A stretch of 64,000 nucleotides of DNA from an uncultured Dorea sp. (GTDB lineage Bacteria > Bacillota > Clostridia > Lachnospirales > Lachnospiraceae). The DNA lies in NCBI GenBank assembly GCA_900550865.1, contig URTM01000005.1:42667-106666 (forward strand), in the 5' to 3' direction. The position numbers and the translations under genes were made by a program. The notes beneath the pieces are model-generated. The model ran no database searches. It was not told the DNA's origin and saw only the letters and a list, made by a program, of their open reading frames with translations. Below are positions 35,540 to 45,334 of the stretch, piece by piece; position 1 is the first letter of the stretch; every line of letters starts with the position of its first letter.

Positions 35540-36199
35540 ATGTTTATAGATACACATATGCACGAAATGACCTGTTCAAAAGACAGTTTCCTAAAATTAG
35601 AAGAGATGGTAGAAATTGCCAGAAAGAAAGGTCTCGGTGCAATCTGCATCACAGACCATGATGATATGGGACTGAAAGAATACGCAGCAGAATATTCGAA
35701 GAAGACAGGATTCCCGATCTTTGTGGGAATCGAATTCTTTTCTCTTCAGGGCGATATCATTGCGTTTGGAATAGAGGAATATCCGGATGAGAGGATTCCG
35801 GCACAGGATTTTATTGATCTGGTGAAAGCGCAGGGCGGCTTCTGCTTTGCGGCACATCCGTTCCGCAATAATAACAGAGGACTGGAAGGGAACTTACGGA
35901 CGGTCAAAGGTCTGGACGGACTGGAAGTCTTAAATGGAAGCACGTCTGTAGAGGCATGTCAGAAGGCAGCAAGGTATGCACAGGAACTTGGTCTTTGTAC
36001 CATGGGTTCCAGTGACTGCCATGTACCGGAGAAAGTTGGTGTGTGCGCGACCTGGTTTCCGGAAAAAGTAAATACGATGGAAGAGTTCATGCGGGCTCTG
36101 AAAAAAGGTGGTATGAAACCTGCGTATTATGAGGAGGGTGCATATCACGTACTGGAGGTACAAGAGTATGGGAATGGCTACCCGGAGGTAGGATTCTAA
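35540..36199 (+). CDS. PHP-domain metal-dependent phosphoesterase
   Basis: A 219-aa PHP-family protein. Metal-binding motifs in order are DTHMH (residue 4), ITDHDD (about 41), the Glu in GIEFF, AAHPFRNN (about 115), and GSSDCH (about 161). It resembles short PHP proteins such as the 3',5'-nucleoside bisphosphate phosphatases. The Met at 35540 is the first residue of the domain, and upstream codons in the frame are AT-rich leader. It precedes the selenium island but is not obviously part of it. Confidence 0.85.
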   Translation: MFIDTHMHEMTCSKDSFLKLEEMVEIARKKGLGAICITDHDDMGLKEYAAEYSKKTGFPIFVGIEFFSLQGDIIAFGIEEYPDERIPAQDFIDLVKAQGGFCFAAHPFRNNNRGLEGNLRTVKGLDGLEVLNGSTSVEACQKAARYAQELGLCTMGSSDCHVPEKVGVCATWFPEKVNTMEEFMRALKKGGMKPAYYEEGAYHVLEVQEYGNGYPEVGF

Positions 36200-36325
36200 G
36201 GATAGACGTTTTCAGGCTTTTATATAATAATTCTATAAATTATATATTTACCTTTTCCATAAATAATGATAGAATGAATCTATATGTGTTGATTGTGGAA
36301 ATGGTGACAGAAAGGTGGAATCATT

Positions 36326-36931
36326 ATGATTACAGTTAATGCTATGGGAGATAATTGCCCAATCCCGGTTATCAAGACCAAAAAGGCAATGGCTGCACTG
36401 ACAGGACCGGAGACAATTGAAGTTCTGGTTGACAATGAGATCGCAGTGCAGAACGTAACAAAGATGGCATCTAGCTCAGGAGGAAAAGTAACTTCTGAAA
36501 AATTGGGGGATGCTGAATTTAAAGTTACGATTGAAATGGAAGGAGCACCGGCAGCAGACGAAGCAGAAGCAGTATGCGCACCGGATGCAAGAGACAATAC
36601 AGTCGTTGTCGTTTCTTCTGACCGTATGGGATCTGGAAATGATGAATTAGGAAAAGTTCTGATCAAAGGATTTATCTTTGCAGTGACACAGCTTGATACA
36701 CTGCCAAAGACAATGCTTTTCTATAATGGAGGAGCAACTCTGACAACAGAAGGTTCTGATTCTCTGGAAGATCTGAAATCTCTGGAAGCACAGGGAGTAG
36801 AGATTATGACATGTGGAACCTGCCTGGATTATTATGGTCTGAAAGACAAGCTTGCAGTTGGTACAGTAACGAACATGTACAGCATTGTTGAAACGATGGC
36901 AAAAGCAGGAAGAATCGTCAGACCATCATAA
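36326..36931 (+). CDS. yedF: Selenium metabolism protein YedF
   Basis: A 201-aa protein: an N-terminal TusA-like domain with the active Cys in MGDNCPIPVIKTK, and a C-terminal DsrE-like domain (about 95-201) with TCGTCLDYYG. The family is found next to selD and selenium genes in organisms that use selenium and is thought to carry or sense Se. Its exact role is unknown. The start has GAAAGGTGG upstream. A terminator-like hairpin (36954-36994) separates it from selD, so selD expression may be partly separate. Confidence 0.9.
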   Translation: MITVNAMGDNCPIPVIKTKKAMAALTGPETIEVLVDNEIAVQNVTKMASSSGGKVTSEKLGDAEFKVTIEMEGAPAADEAEAVCAPDARDNTVVVVSSDRMGSGNDELGKVLIKGFIFAVTQLDTLPKTMLFYNGGATLTTEGSDSLEDLKSLEAQGVEIMTCGTCLDYYGLKDKLAVGTVTNMYSIVETMAKAGRIVRPS

Positions 36932-36953
36932 ATTTAGTTACATACCTGGATAT

Positions 36954-36994
36954 AAAGCCGGATTCCTGAAGAAAGATACAGGAGTTCCGGCTTT
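36954..36994 (+). terminator. Terminator-like hairpin between yedF and selD
   Basis: AAAGCCGGA (36954-36962) pairs with TCCGGCTTT (36986-36994), continued inside by TTCCTG/CAGGA. Only a short T-run follows, so read-through into selD is likely. Confidence 0.6.
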
Positions 36995-37097
36995 CTTGTA
37001 CTACTGCGTATGTATAATGAATACAAAAAGTCTGTATGACAGATCATGGACTGTACTGCCTCTGAAAAAGGTATGAAAAACAGGAGGAGTAGAAAGA

Positions 37098-38138
37098 ATG
37101 AAATCAGATGTAAAATTAACGAGTTTAAGCAAAACAGCAGGTTGAGCGGCCAAGATTGGTCCGGAGACCCTTGCTCAGGTTCTGAGTAAGCTGCCAAAAT
37201 TTGAGGATGACAATTTAATAGTAGGAATCGAGACTTCCGATGATGCTGCCATCTACAAAGTGACAGATGATATTGCGATGATTCAGACGGTTGATTTCTT
37301 TACTCCGATCGTGGATGATCCATATATGTTCGGACAGATCGCCGCTGCGAACTCGCTCAGTGATGTGTGGGCGATGGGAGGAGAGCCGGCAGTAGCCCTG
37401 AACATCGTAGGTTTCCCGAACTGCCTGGATCCGGCGATCCTCGGCGATATCCTTGCGGGAGGTGCAGACAAAGTAAAAGAAGCAGGTGCAGTATTAGTCG
37501 GAGGACATTCGGTACAGGATGATGAACCGAAGTACGGACTCTGCGTATCAGGATTCGTTCATCCGGATAAGATTTTTAAGAACTACGGCTGCAGACCGGG
37601 AGATATATTGATTCTTACAAAACAGATCGGAAGTGGTATTGTGAATACAGCGATCAAAGCAGAGATGGCATCGCCATCGGCGATCCGCGAAGCACAGACG
37701 GTCATGGCATCCTTGAATAAGATAGGCAAGCAGGTTGTGGAAAAGTATGATGTTTCCGCATGTACGGATATCACGGGATTTGGATTGCTTGGACATTGTG
37801 TGGAGATGGCATCGGCAAGTGATGTGACATTTGAACTCAGTGTACATGACATTGCGTATCTTCAGGATGCATACGATTATGCGAAGATGGGCCTTGTTCC
37901 GGCAGGTGCTTATAAGAATAAGCGATATTCGATCAATCAGGTGGAAGTTGGTTCGGTAGAAGAGACATACTTAGATCTTCTCTATGATCCACAGACTTCC
38001 GGCGGACTTCTCATCAGTGTTTCACCTAAGGAATACGAGAATATGATGAGAGATTTTAAAGCATCAGGACTGGATACAACCGTTTCCGTAATCGGAACAG
38101 TTGCACCAAAGAGTGATAAGCTGATCCGGTTATTCTAA
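37098..38138 (+). CDS. selD: Selenophosphate synthetase SelD, itself a selenoprotein (in-frame UGA)
   Basis: A 346-aa SelD that makes selenophosphate from selenide and ATP. The ATG at 37098 has AGGAGG at 37082-37087. Codon 16 is TGA (37143-37145), and the residues around it read KTAG-U-AAKIGP; in E. coli SelD the same place is the catalytic Cys17. The next TGA in frame is not met and the frame stays open to the natural end, so this is selenocysteine and not a pseudogene. A gene caller that stops at TGA would start wrongly at 37260. Note that the usual second Cys of the loop is Ala here (U-A-A-K). It is the first gene of selD-selA-selB-lysR. Confidence 0.96.
37143..37190 (+). promoter_or_regulatory. 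Bacterial SECIS element of selD
   Basis: After the UGA, a small GGTC/GACC hairpin (37158-37169) is followed by a 9-bp stem, CTTGCTCAG (37170-37178) with CTGAGTAAG (37182-37190), and a 3-base loop. This can place SelB near the UGA. The longer stem begins 25 bases after the UGA. Confidence 0.7.
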
Positions 38139-38179
38139 AAATATGAAGTCATAAAAGAATGACAGAATGGAGAAGCATA

Positions 38180-39592
38180 ATGAATAAGAATATATTATAC
38201 CGAAGTATTCCGAAAGTAGATATTCTTCTGGCGGATGAAGGAATCAAAGTATTGATCGAGACCTACAGCCGCGAAAGTGTGATGGAAGCCATCCACAGTG
38301 AGATGGGAAAGCTCCGTGCATTTATCGGAACATGCGATGATGAAGAAAAAGCAAAACGCCAGATCGCATTATTGAATGAAAATATAGCAAAAGCCGTTGC
38401 AGCAATGCATACACCGAATATGAAAAAGGTGATCAACGGAACCGGAACGATCCTGCATACGAATCTCGGACGTGCACCGATCAGTTATGAGCACATGATG
38501 AGAGCAGCAGAGATCGTCAGCGGATATTCCAATCTGGAATATAATCTGGAAGCAGGAAGAAGAGGAGAGCGTTATTCGCATTTTGAAAAGCTGCTGTGTA
38601 AGCTTACCGGAGCAGAGGCTGCTATGGCGGTTAATAATAACGCATCTTCGGTACTTCTGATCTTAAGTTCTCTGGCAAAGGGCGGGGAAGTGATCGTATC
38701 CCGAGGGGAACTGATTGAAATCGGCGGGAAGTTCCGCATCCCGGATGTAATGGAACAGAGTGGTGCAAGTCTTGTGGAAGTCGGAACGACGAACAAAACA
38801 CACTATGAAGATTATGAAGAAGCAATCACAGAAGATACGAAAGCACTTCTGAAGGTACACACCAGTAACTACCGTATCGTTGGATTTACGGAAAGTGTAG
38901 GGATTGATGAGCTGGTACCGATTGCAAAAGAACACGAGATCCCGGTCGTGGAAGATCTCGGAAGTGGTGTGCTGATCGATCTGGAAAAATATGGTCTGAC
39001 ACATGAACCGACGGTACAGGAATCCATTGCTCATGGAGCAGATGTGGTATGCTTCAGCGGTGACAAACTTCTTGGAGGACCGCAGGCGGGAATTATTATC
39101 GGTAAGAAGAAGTACATCGATATGATGAAGAAGAACCAGCTCACCCGTGCACTTCGTATTGATAAGTTTACGGCAGCAGCGCTGGAAATGGTTCTGATGG
39201 AATACCTGTCAGAAGAGACAGCCGTTCAGAATATTCCGGTATTGCGTATGATCGCAACGCCTCTGGAAGAGATCGAAAAAGAAGCCAGAAGCTTTGTACG
39301 TATCTTGCGCCATACAGAAATGGATGCGAAGATCCAGATGGTATCCTGTGAATCACAGATCGGAGGTGGTTCACTTCCGCTTGAACGGATGGAAAGCCGT
39401 GCAGTTGCAATCCAGCCAAATGGCATGAGTGTTGCAGAGATGGAAGAGAAGATGCGTCATCTGGAGATCCCGATCATTCCGAGAACGATCAATGACAGTA
39501 TCTGTCTGGATGTCAGAACGATCGAACACAAGGATTATAAGATGATCGCAGCAGAGCTTGTAGAATTATTAGGAAAGAAAGAAGAACGGTAG
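38180..39592 (+). CDS. selA: L-seryl-tRNA(Sec) selenium transferase
   Basis: A 470-aa PLP enzyme that converts Ser-tRNA(Sec) to Sec-tRNA(Sec) with selenophosphate. The N-terminal region (LYRSIPKVDILL) and the PLP-lysine motif CFSGDKLLGGPQAGII are typical, and length matches E. coli SelA (463 aa). The Met at 38180 has GGAGAAG upstream; the longer frame does not begin with the family sequence. It lies 41 bases after selD and abuts selB. Confidence 0.97.
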   Translation: MNKNILYRSIPKVDILLADEGIKVLIETYSRESVMEAIHSEMGKLRAFIGTCDDEEKAKRQIALLNENIAKAVAAMHTPNMKKVINGTGTILHTNLGRAPISYEHMMRAAEIVSGYSNLEYNLEAGRRGERYSHFEKLLCKLTGAEAAMAVNNNASSVLLILSSLAKGGEVIVSRGELIEIGGKFRIPDVMEQSGASLVEVGTTNKTHYEDYEEAITEDTKALLKVHTSNYRIVGFTESVGIDELVPIAKEHEIPVVEDLGSGVLIDLEKYGLTHEPTVQESIAHGADVVCFSGDKLLGGPQAGIIIGKKKYIDMMKKNQLTRALRIDKFTAAALEMVLMEYLSEETAVQNIPVLRMIATPLEEIEKEARSFVRILRHTEMDAKIQMVSCESQIGGGSLPLERMESRAVAIQPNGMSVAEMEEKMRHLEIPIIPRTINDSICLDVRTIEHKDYKMIAAELVELLGKKEER

Positions 39593-41521
39593 GTGCGAAA
39601 GAAGGCTATGAAGAATATTATTATCGGAACGGCCGGACACATTGATCATGGCAAGACGACACTGATCAAAGCACTGACCGGAAGAAATACAGACCGCTGG
39701 GAAGAAGAACAGCGCAGAGGAATTACGATTGACTTAGGATTTACGTATTTTGACCTGCCGGGAGGAGATCGTGCGGGAATCATCGACGTACCTGGACATG
39801 AGAAATTCATTAATAACATGGTTGCCGGAGTAGTCGGAATGGATCTGGTACTTCTGGTAATCGCGGCAGATGAGGGAATCATGCCGCAGACAAGAGAGCA
39901 CATGGATATCCTGAATCTTCTCGGAATTGAGAAGAGTATCATTGTGCTGAATAAATGTGATCTCGTAGACGAAGAGTGGCTGGAGATGATGGAAGAGGAT
40001 GTAAGGGAAGAGTTATCCGGAACATTTCTGGAACATGCACCGATCGTGAAAGTATCTTCGGCAACGGGAGCAGGTCTGGATGATCTGGTAAAAGAGATCG
40101 AGCATCAGACAAGAGACGAAGTCGTGCAAAAAGATATTCATACGATTCCACGCCTTCCGATCGACCGTGTATTTTCGTTATCCGGATTTGGAACGATCAT
40201 TACGGGTACACTGGTATCCGGAACGATTTCCAGAGAAGATACACTTCAGATGTATCCGGTCGGAAAGGAATGCAAGATCCGAAGCATTCAGGTCCATGGA
40301 GAAGATAAGAAAGAATGTTATGCCGGACAGCGTGTGGCGATCAACCTTTCGAATGTGAAAAAGAAAGAGATCAAGAGAGGATGCGTACTGGCACCTCCGG
40401 ACAGTATGAAGAATACAGATCTTCTGGATGTAAAGTTAAATGTACTGGATTCTTCCGTGAGAATCCTGACGAATCATACGCGTCTGCATTTCTTTACAGG
40501 AACCAGTGAAGTTCTGTGCCGTGCGGTACTTCTGGATAAGGAAGAGATCGGACCGGGAGAAAGCGGCTATGTACAGCTTCGTATGGAAGAAGAAGTGGCG
40601 GTGAGACGAGGAGATAAGTTTGTCGTACGTTTCTATTCACCGATGGAGACGATCGGAGGCGGTGTCGTTCTGGAACCGAATCCGAAGATCAAGAGGAGAT
40701 TCCAGCCGGAAGTGATCGAAGAACTGAAGCGCAAGGAAGAGGGATCTTCAGCAGATGTGATCGAGATGCATGTGAAGAATCATGCGGATACGCTGATCAC
40801 AGTCGCTGAGCTTGCCAAGCTTACGGCATTGTCGGCAGAAGAAGTTGAGCAGGATGTAAAGGAACTGGAAGGACAGGGAACCGTATATGTATTCCCGATG
40901 CGGAAAGATACGTATGTATGGCACAGTGATTCGGCGAGAGAAGCAGAACATATACTGTTAAAAGCACTGAAAGAATATGAAGAACAGTATCCTTACCGTT
41001 ATGGCATGAAGAAAGCCCAGGTGCAGACGACGTACTTTAAGAAGATTAAACCAAATGTGTACGATAAGATCCTGACACTTCTGGAAGAACAGGGAAGTCT
41101 GAAAAGGGTGGATGAATTCCTGTGTACGCCGGAGTATGAGGTGAGAAAAGATCAGACATACGATAAAGTGTCCAGAATCATGCTGGATACATTTGAAAAA
41201 GCCGGATTTGACTTTGCAAGGTATTCCGAGATCACATGTAAAGATGTTCCACAGGAGATCATGGATGATATCCTGAACATCTTATTAGAGGAAAAGCAGA
41301 TTGTAAAAATAAATGATGAGATGTATACGCTGACTTCGTATATGGAGACTGCGAAAGAGAGAATCAAAGAGCACTTGAAAGAGAATCCGTTGATTACGAT
41401 CGCACAGGTCAGAGATATGTTTGGAACCAGCAGGAAAAGTGCAAAACCGATCCTGGAATATATGGACAGTATCAAAGTAACGAAGAAAACGGGAGCAGAG
41501 AGCGAAAGGGTGGCATACTAA
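39593..41521 (+). CDS. selB: Selenocysteine-specific translation elongation factor SelB
   Basis: A 642-aa factor that brings Sec-tRNA(Sec) to UGA and binds the SECIS hairpin. The GTPase motifs are GTAGHIDHGKTTL, DVPGHEKF and NKCD. EF-Tu-like domains 2 and 3 follow (to about 340), and the C-terminal part has winged helices that bind RNA. The GTG at 39593 abuts the selA stop; ATG at 39608 is an alternative start and is closer to the domain. It overlaps the LysR gene by one base (TAATG). Confidence 0.97.
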   Translation: MRKKAMKNIIIGTAGHIDHGKTTLIKALTGRNTDRWEEEQRRGITIDLGFTYFDLPGGDRAGIIDVPGHEKFINNMVAGVVGMDLVLLVIAADEGIMPQTREHMDILNLLGIEKSIIVLNKCDLVDEEWLEMMEEDVREELSGTFLEHAPIVKVSSATGAGLDDLVKEIEHQTRDEVVQKDIHTIPRLPIDRVFSLSGFGTIITGTLVSGTISREDTLQMYPVGKECKIRSIQVHGEDKKECYAGQRVAINLSNVKKKEIKRGCVLAPPDSMKNTDLLDVKLNVLDSSVRILTNHTRLHFFTGTSEVLCRAVLLDKEEIGPGESGYVQLRMEEEVAVRRGDKFVVRFYSPMETIGGGVVLEPNPKIKRRFQPEVIEELKRKEEGSSADVIEMHVKNHADTLITVAELAKLTALSAEEVEQDVKELEGQGTVYVFPMRKDTYVWHSDSAREAEHILLKALKEYEEQYPYRYGMKKAQVQTTYFKKIKPNVYDKILTLLEEQGSLKRVDEFLCTPEYEVRKDQTYDKVSRIMLDTFEKAGFDFARYSEITCKDVPQEIMDDILNILLEEKQIVKINDEMYTLTSYMETAKERIKEHLKENPLITIAQVRDMFGTSRKSAKPILEYMDSIKVTKKTGAESERVAY

Positions 41522-42429
41522 TGAATCTGAAACAATTAGAAGCTTTCGTTCAGGTGGCAGAGGGAGGCAGTTTTTCCAAGGCAGCAAAACAGCTGTTCCT
41601 GACACAGCCGACCATCAGTGCGCATATTTCGTCACTGGAGAAAGAACTGAATGCAAGGCTTTTCGTAAGAAATACAAAAGAAGTGAAATTATCGGACGAT
41701 GGAAAGGATCTGTACCGCTATGCGAGACAGATGATCGATCTCCAGAAGAAGATCGAAGAGAGATTTTCGACCGGAAAGGAAGAAAGCAAGCATCTGATCA
41801 CGATTGCGGCATCTACGATTCCGGCGCAGTATCTGCTTCCGAAGATCCTGTTGAAATTCAATGAGAAATATCCGAAAGAACAGGTGAAACTGATAGAAAC
41901 AGACAGCACCCAGGTAATCACACAGATCATCGACCATATGGTAGATGTGGGATTTACCGGAACGGTTCTGGAAAAGAAGCATTGTAAGTACATTCCTTTC
42001 TATAAAGATGAGCTGGTAGTGATCACACCAAATACAGAGAAATATCAGGCCTTATACCAGAATCTTGAGGATATAAGCTGGATCAGTGAAGAACGTCTGA
42101 TCATGCGGGAAGAAGGATCCGGTACGAGAAAAGAAGCAGGAAAGCAGCTTCGGGCTGCCGGAATTAATCTGGATAAACTGAAGATCATTGCAAGTATTGA
42201 GAACCAGGAGACAATCAAAAAGTCGGTTAAGCAGGGAATGGGAATCTCCGTGATATCCAAGCTTGCCGCGACAGATGAAGTGAAATACGGAGATCTTCTG
42301 GCATTTCCGATTCCGAAAGCAGATCAGGGGCGCGATATTAACCTGGTATATAATAAGAACTACCAGATGTCAAAAAGTGCAGAACGTTTTGTAAAGGTAG
42401 TGAAAGAAGTATATGGAATTGAAGAATAG
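41521..42429 (+). CDS. LysR-family regulator of the selenium operon
   Basis: A 302-aa LysR protein with an N-terminal helix-turn-helix (AEGGSFSKAAKQLFLTQPTISAHISSLEKEL) and a type 2 periplasmic-binding-like effector domain. It is translationally coupled to selB (TAATG), which is a known position for the selenium-associated LysR group. It may sense a sulfur or selenium compound; the target promoter is not known. A strong terminator follows (42488-42530). Confidence 0.9.
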   Translation: MNLKQLEAFVQVAEGGSFSKAAKQLFLTQPTISAHISSLEKELNARLFVRNTKEVKLSDDGKDLYRYARQMIDLQKKIEERFSTGKEESKHLITIAASTIPAQYLLPKILLKFNEKYPKEQVKLIETDSTQVITQIIDHMVDVGFTGTVLEKKHCKYIPFYKDELVVITPNTEKYQALYQNLEDISWISEERLIMREEGSGTRKEAGKQLRAAGINLDKLKIIASIENQETIKKSVKQGMGISVISKLAATDEVKYGDLLAFPIPKADQGRDINLVYNKNYQMSKSAERFVKVVKEVYGIEE

Positions 42430-42487
42430 ATTATAAGAAAACCGTAATAGGATTTTTCTGTAATATATAGCTCGATTGATAGAACAG

Positions 42488-42530
42488 ACCCACAGTATTG
42501 ATAGATAGAAGCTATTAATACTGTGGGTTT
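42488..42530 (+). terminator. Terminator of the selD-selA-selB-lysR operon
   Basis: A perfect 12-bp stem, ACCCACAGTATT (42488-42499) with AATACTGTGGGT (42517-42528). Confidence 0.8.
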
Positions 42531-42688
42531 ATGTAATGTTTCGATTAGACGAAATGGGAAAAATGGACTATACTAAAAGCATACGAAAAAAGTACATTTT
42601 TACTCAGAAATTAATGAGTATTGTGTAAATGGAATGAACATTTTAGAATAATACTTGAATCGTGTGCGGATATTTGGAGGAATCAAGT

Positions 42689-43828
42689 ATGATATATATG
42701 GATAACGCGGCAACGACGATGCACAAACCACAGAAAGTGATCGACGCAGTGGTAAGTGCAATGAGTTCGATGGGGAATGCCGGAAGAGGTGCAAGTGAGG
42801 CGGCACTCAGTGCGTCAAGAATTATTTATGATACCAGAGACAGACTGGCGAGATTGTTCGGTGCAGAAGATGCAAGACGGATTGCATTTACATCGAATTC
42901 TACAGAAAGTCTGAATATTGCAATTAAAGGAATACTGGATCCGGGAGATCATGTCATTACAACGGTGCTGGAACATAATTCTGTATTGAGACCATTGTAT
43001 GAGATGGAGAAAAAAGGAGTAGAACTTTCGATTATCGGATGTGACGAAAAAGGAATGCCGGATCTTGCTGCGATGGAAGCAGCGGTAAAAGAGAATACGA
43101 AGATGATCATCTGTACCAATGGATCAAATCTTACAGGTAATTATATAGATGTAGCAGTCATCGGAGAGATGGCACACCGCCATGGAGTGATATTTGCCGT
43201 GGATGCTTCGCAGACGGCAGGAGTATTTCCAATCGATGTGCAGAAGATGAATATAGATATTCTTTGTTTTACAGGACATAAGGGACTGCTTGGTCCTCAG
43301 GGAACGGGCGGAATCTATGTAAAGGAAGGAATTGAGTTAAGGCCGCTGAAGACAGGTGGCAGCGGAATCCAGACTTACAGTAAAGAACATCCGGTGCAGA
43401 TGCCGACCGCTCTGGAGGCGGGAACTCTGAACGGACACGGGATTGCAGGACTGCATGCAGCACTGGAATATCTGGAAGAGGAAGAAATCGACAATATCAG
43501 AAGAAGGGAAAATGAACTGATGTGGAGATTCTACAACGGGGTAAAAGATGTCCCGGGCGTTAAGATCTATGGGGATTACAGCCAGCCGGAGCGCTGTGCG
43601 ATCGTAACGCTGAACATCGGTGATTATGATTCTTCAGAAGTGAGTGATGAGCTTCTTATGGAATATGATATTTCTACCAGATCAGGAGGACATTGTGCAC
43701 CGCTTATGCATAAGGCACTCGGAACGGTAGAGCAGGGAGCTGTGAGATTCAGTTTCTCGCATTACAACACGGAGGAAGAAGTGGATATAGCAGTAAGAGC
43801 GATCCACGAACTGGCAGAAGAACCGTAA
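42689..43828 (+). CDS. Cysteine desulfurase-like aminotransferase (selenium-island type)
   Basis: A 379-aa class V PLP enzyme of the NifS/SufS/CsdA superfamily. MIYMDNAATTMHKP at the start, the PLP Lys in CFTGHKGLLGPQGTGG, and the Cys loop RSGGHCAPLMH are intact. Here it probably frees selenium or sulfur from (seleno)cysteine for SelD. The Met at 42689 has GGAGG 8 bases upstream. It is followed by YedE, a TusA-like and a DUF3343 protein, so it heads a selenium-delivery operon. A general Fe-S role cannot be excluded, but no SufU/IscU is next to it. Confidence 0.9.
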   Translation: MIYMDNAATTMHKPQKVIDAVVSAMSSMGNAGRGASEAALSASRIIYDTRDRLARLFGAEDARRIAFTSNSTESLNIAIKGILDPGDHVITTVLEHNSVLRPLYEMEKKGVELSIIGCDEKGMPDLAAMEAAVKENTKMIICTNGSNLTGNYIDVAVIGEMAHRHGVIFAVDASQTAGVFPIDVQKMNIDILCFTGHKGLLGPQGTGGIYVKEGIELRPLKTGGSGIQTYSKEHPVQMPTALEAGTLNGHGIAGLHAALEYLEEEEIDNIRRRENELMWRFYNGVKDVPGVKIYGDYSQPERCAIVTLNIGDYDSSEVSDELLMEYDISTRSGGHCAPLMHKALGTVEQGAVRFSFSHYNTEEEVDIAVRAIHELAEEP

Positions 43829-43920
43829 ATATGTATGAAAAGTGATATAAATTCATAAAAAGTATGTCAGGCATATAGTTATGGGGAAATGCAAAAATGA
43901 GAGTATAGGAGGAAACACTT

Positions 43921-45018
43921 ATGAATTTATCAGATTCAAAGAAGAAACTGGCGCTGGCCGGTGTTGTGTGTGGTATTGTAGCGGCATGCCTTGCAGCACT
44001 TGGAAATCCGGCGAACATGGCATTCTGTATTGCATGCTTTATCCGTGATACAGCAGGAGCAATGGGAATGCATCAGGCAGAAGTGGTACAGTATGCAAGA
44101 CCGGAGATCATCGGACTTGTACTTGGGGCATTTATCATTTCCGTAGCAACAAAAGAATACCGTTCAACGGCGGGATCATCTCCGATGATTCGTTTCGTAC
44201 TTGGTGTGATCATTATGATCGGTGCACTGGTGTTCCTTGGATGCCCGCTCCGTATGGTGATCCGTATGTCGGCAGGTGATCTGAATGCATGGGTTGCATT
44301 TGTTGGATTTATCCTCGGAGTTGCAACCGGCGTATTCGCATTAAAGAAAGGATTCAGTCTTGGAAGAGCACATGTGACGAATAAGACAAGTGGAGCTGTT
44401 CTCCCAGCAATCGTTGTAGGAATTCTGATTCTGGCTACATGTACAACGCTTCTGAAAGCAAGTGAGATGGGACCTGGAAGCATGCATGCACCAATCATTG
44501 CATCGCTGATCGGAGGACTTGTATTCGGCGCATTTGCACAGAAGTCAAGAATGTGCTTCGCAGGAAGTATCCGTGATATCATCCTGATGAAGAACTTCGA
44601 TCTGATCAGTGTAATCGTAGGATTATTCGTTGTTATGCTGGTATTCAATATCGCAACAGGACGTTTTGTACTTGGATTCGATACACCGGGAATCATTGCA
44701 CACTCTGAACATCTGTGGAATATCCTTGGAATGTACACGGTAGGATTTGCAGCAGTTCTCGCAGGAGGATGCCCGCTTCGTCAGCTGATCCTGGCTGGTC
44801 AGGGATCTTCCGATTCAGCTATGACAGTTGTCGGAATGTTCATCGGAGCTGCAATCTGCCACAACTTTGGACTTGCAGCAAGCGGAACAGCACTGAATCC
44901 GGAGACAAAAGAAGTCGTAGCAGGTGCCGTACCAACGAATGGAAAAGTTGCATGTATCATCTGTATTGTGATCTGTTTCATTATTGCATTCACGAATAAG
45001 AGAGAAGAAGCAAAATAG
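43921..45018 (+). CDS. yedE: Selenium metabolism membrane protein YedE/FdhT
   Basis: A 365-aa membrane protein of the YeeE/YedE family with about 10 helices. Conserved Cys residues in transport motifs are seen at FLGCPLRMVIR, KSRMCFAGSIRD and LAGGCPLRQLI. This branch is always linked with selenium genes and is thought to import a selenium or sulfur species such as thiosulfate-like or selenide-containing compounds. It lies 92 bases after the desulfurase with AGGAGG before the ATG, and is followed by a TusA-like protein, its usual partner. Confidence 0.92.
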   Translation: MNLSDSKKKLALAGVVCGIVAACLAALGNPANMAFCIACFIRDTAGAMGMHQAEVVQYARPEIIGLVLGAFIISVATKEYRSTAGSSPMIRFVLGVIIMIGALVFLGCPLRMVIRMSAGDLNAWVAFVGFILGVATGVFALKKGFSLGRAHVTNKTSGAVLPAIVVGILILATCTTLLKASEMGPGSMHAPIIASLIGGLVFGAFAQKSRMCFAGSIRDIILMKNFDLISVIVGLFVVMLVFNIATGRFVLGFDTPGIIAHSEHLWNILGMYTVGFAAVLAGGCPLRQLILAGQGSSDSAMTVVGMFIGAAICHNFGLAASGTALNPETKEVVAGAVPTNGKVACIICIVICFIIAFTNKREEAK

Positions 45019-45128
45019 TTCACTGGTATAGGAATTGTCAGAAGCGGAAGTTCACGTGTCGCAGAAGAAATAAAATAAGATTGAAATATGTGCAAATACA
45101 TAGTATTCTAGGAAAGAAGGAATTAAAT

Positions 45129-45332
45129 ATGAAAGAAGTAGATGCAAGAGGTCTTTCTTGTCCGGAACCTTTGATGCTGACAGCAGAAGCATTAAAAGGA
45201 GCAGCAGGACCTGTGAAAATTCTTGTCACAGAGCCTCATCAGAAGATGAACGTTGAGAAATTTGCCAAGGATAAAGGCAAAAAGACAACGTCTGTAGAGA
45301 AAGACGGTTACTACGAAGTGGTGATTGAGTAA
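45129..45332 (+). CDS. TusA-like sulfurtransferase / selenium carrier
   Basis: A 67-aa TusA-fold protein with the active-site motif GLSCPEP (Cys11). The ATG at 45129 has GAAAGAAGG upstream; the longer frame from 45081 has no signal. It probably takes S or Se from the YedE or desulfurase proteins. It is followed after 2 bases by the DUF3343 gene. A second TusA-like domain in this window is the N-terminus of YedF. Confidence 0.9.
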   Translation: MKEVDARGLSCPEPLMLTAEALKGAAGPVKILVTEPHQKMNVEKFAKDKGKKTTSVEKDGYYEVVIE

Positions 45333-45334
45333 AT

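Noticed and set aside
37260..38138. Shorter selD starting at 37260
   Set aside because: It lacks the N-terminal active-site region; the real start is 37098 with an in-frame UGA Sec codon.
44073..44738. 221-aa minus-strand ORF inside yedE
   Set aside because: Shadow of a membrane-protein gene; no SD, no family pattern.
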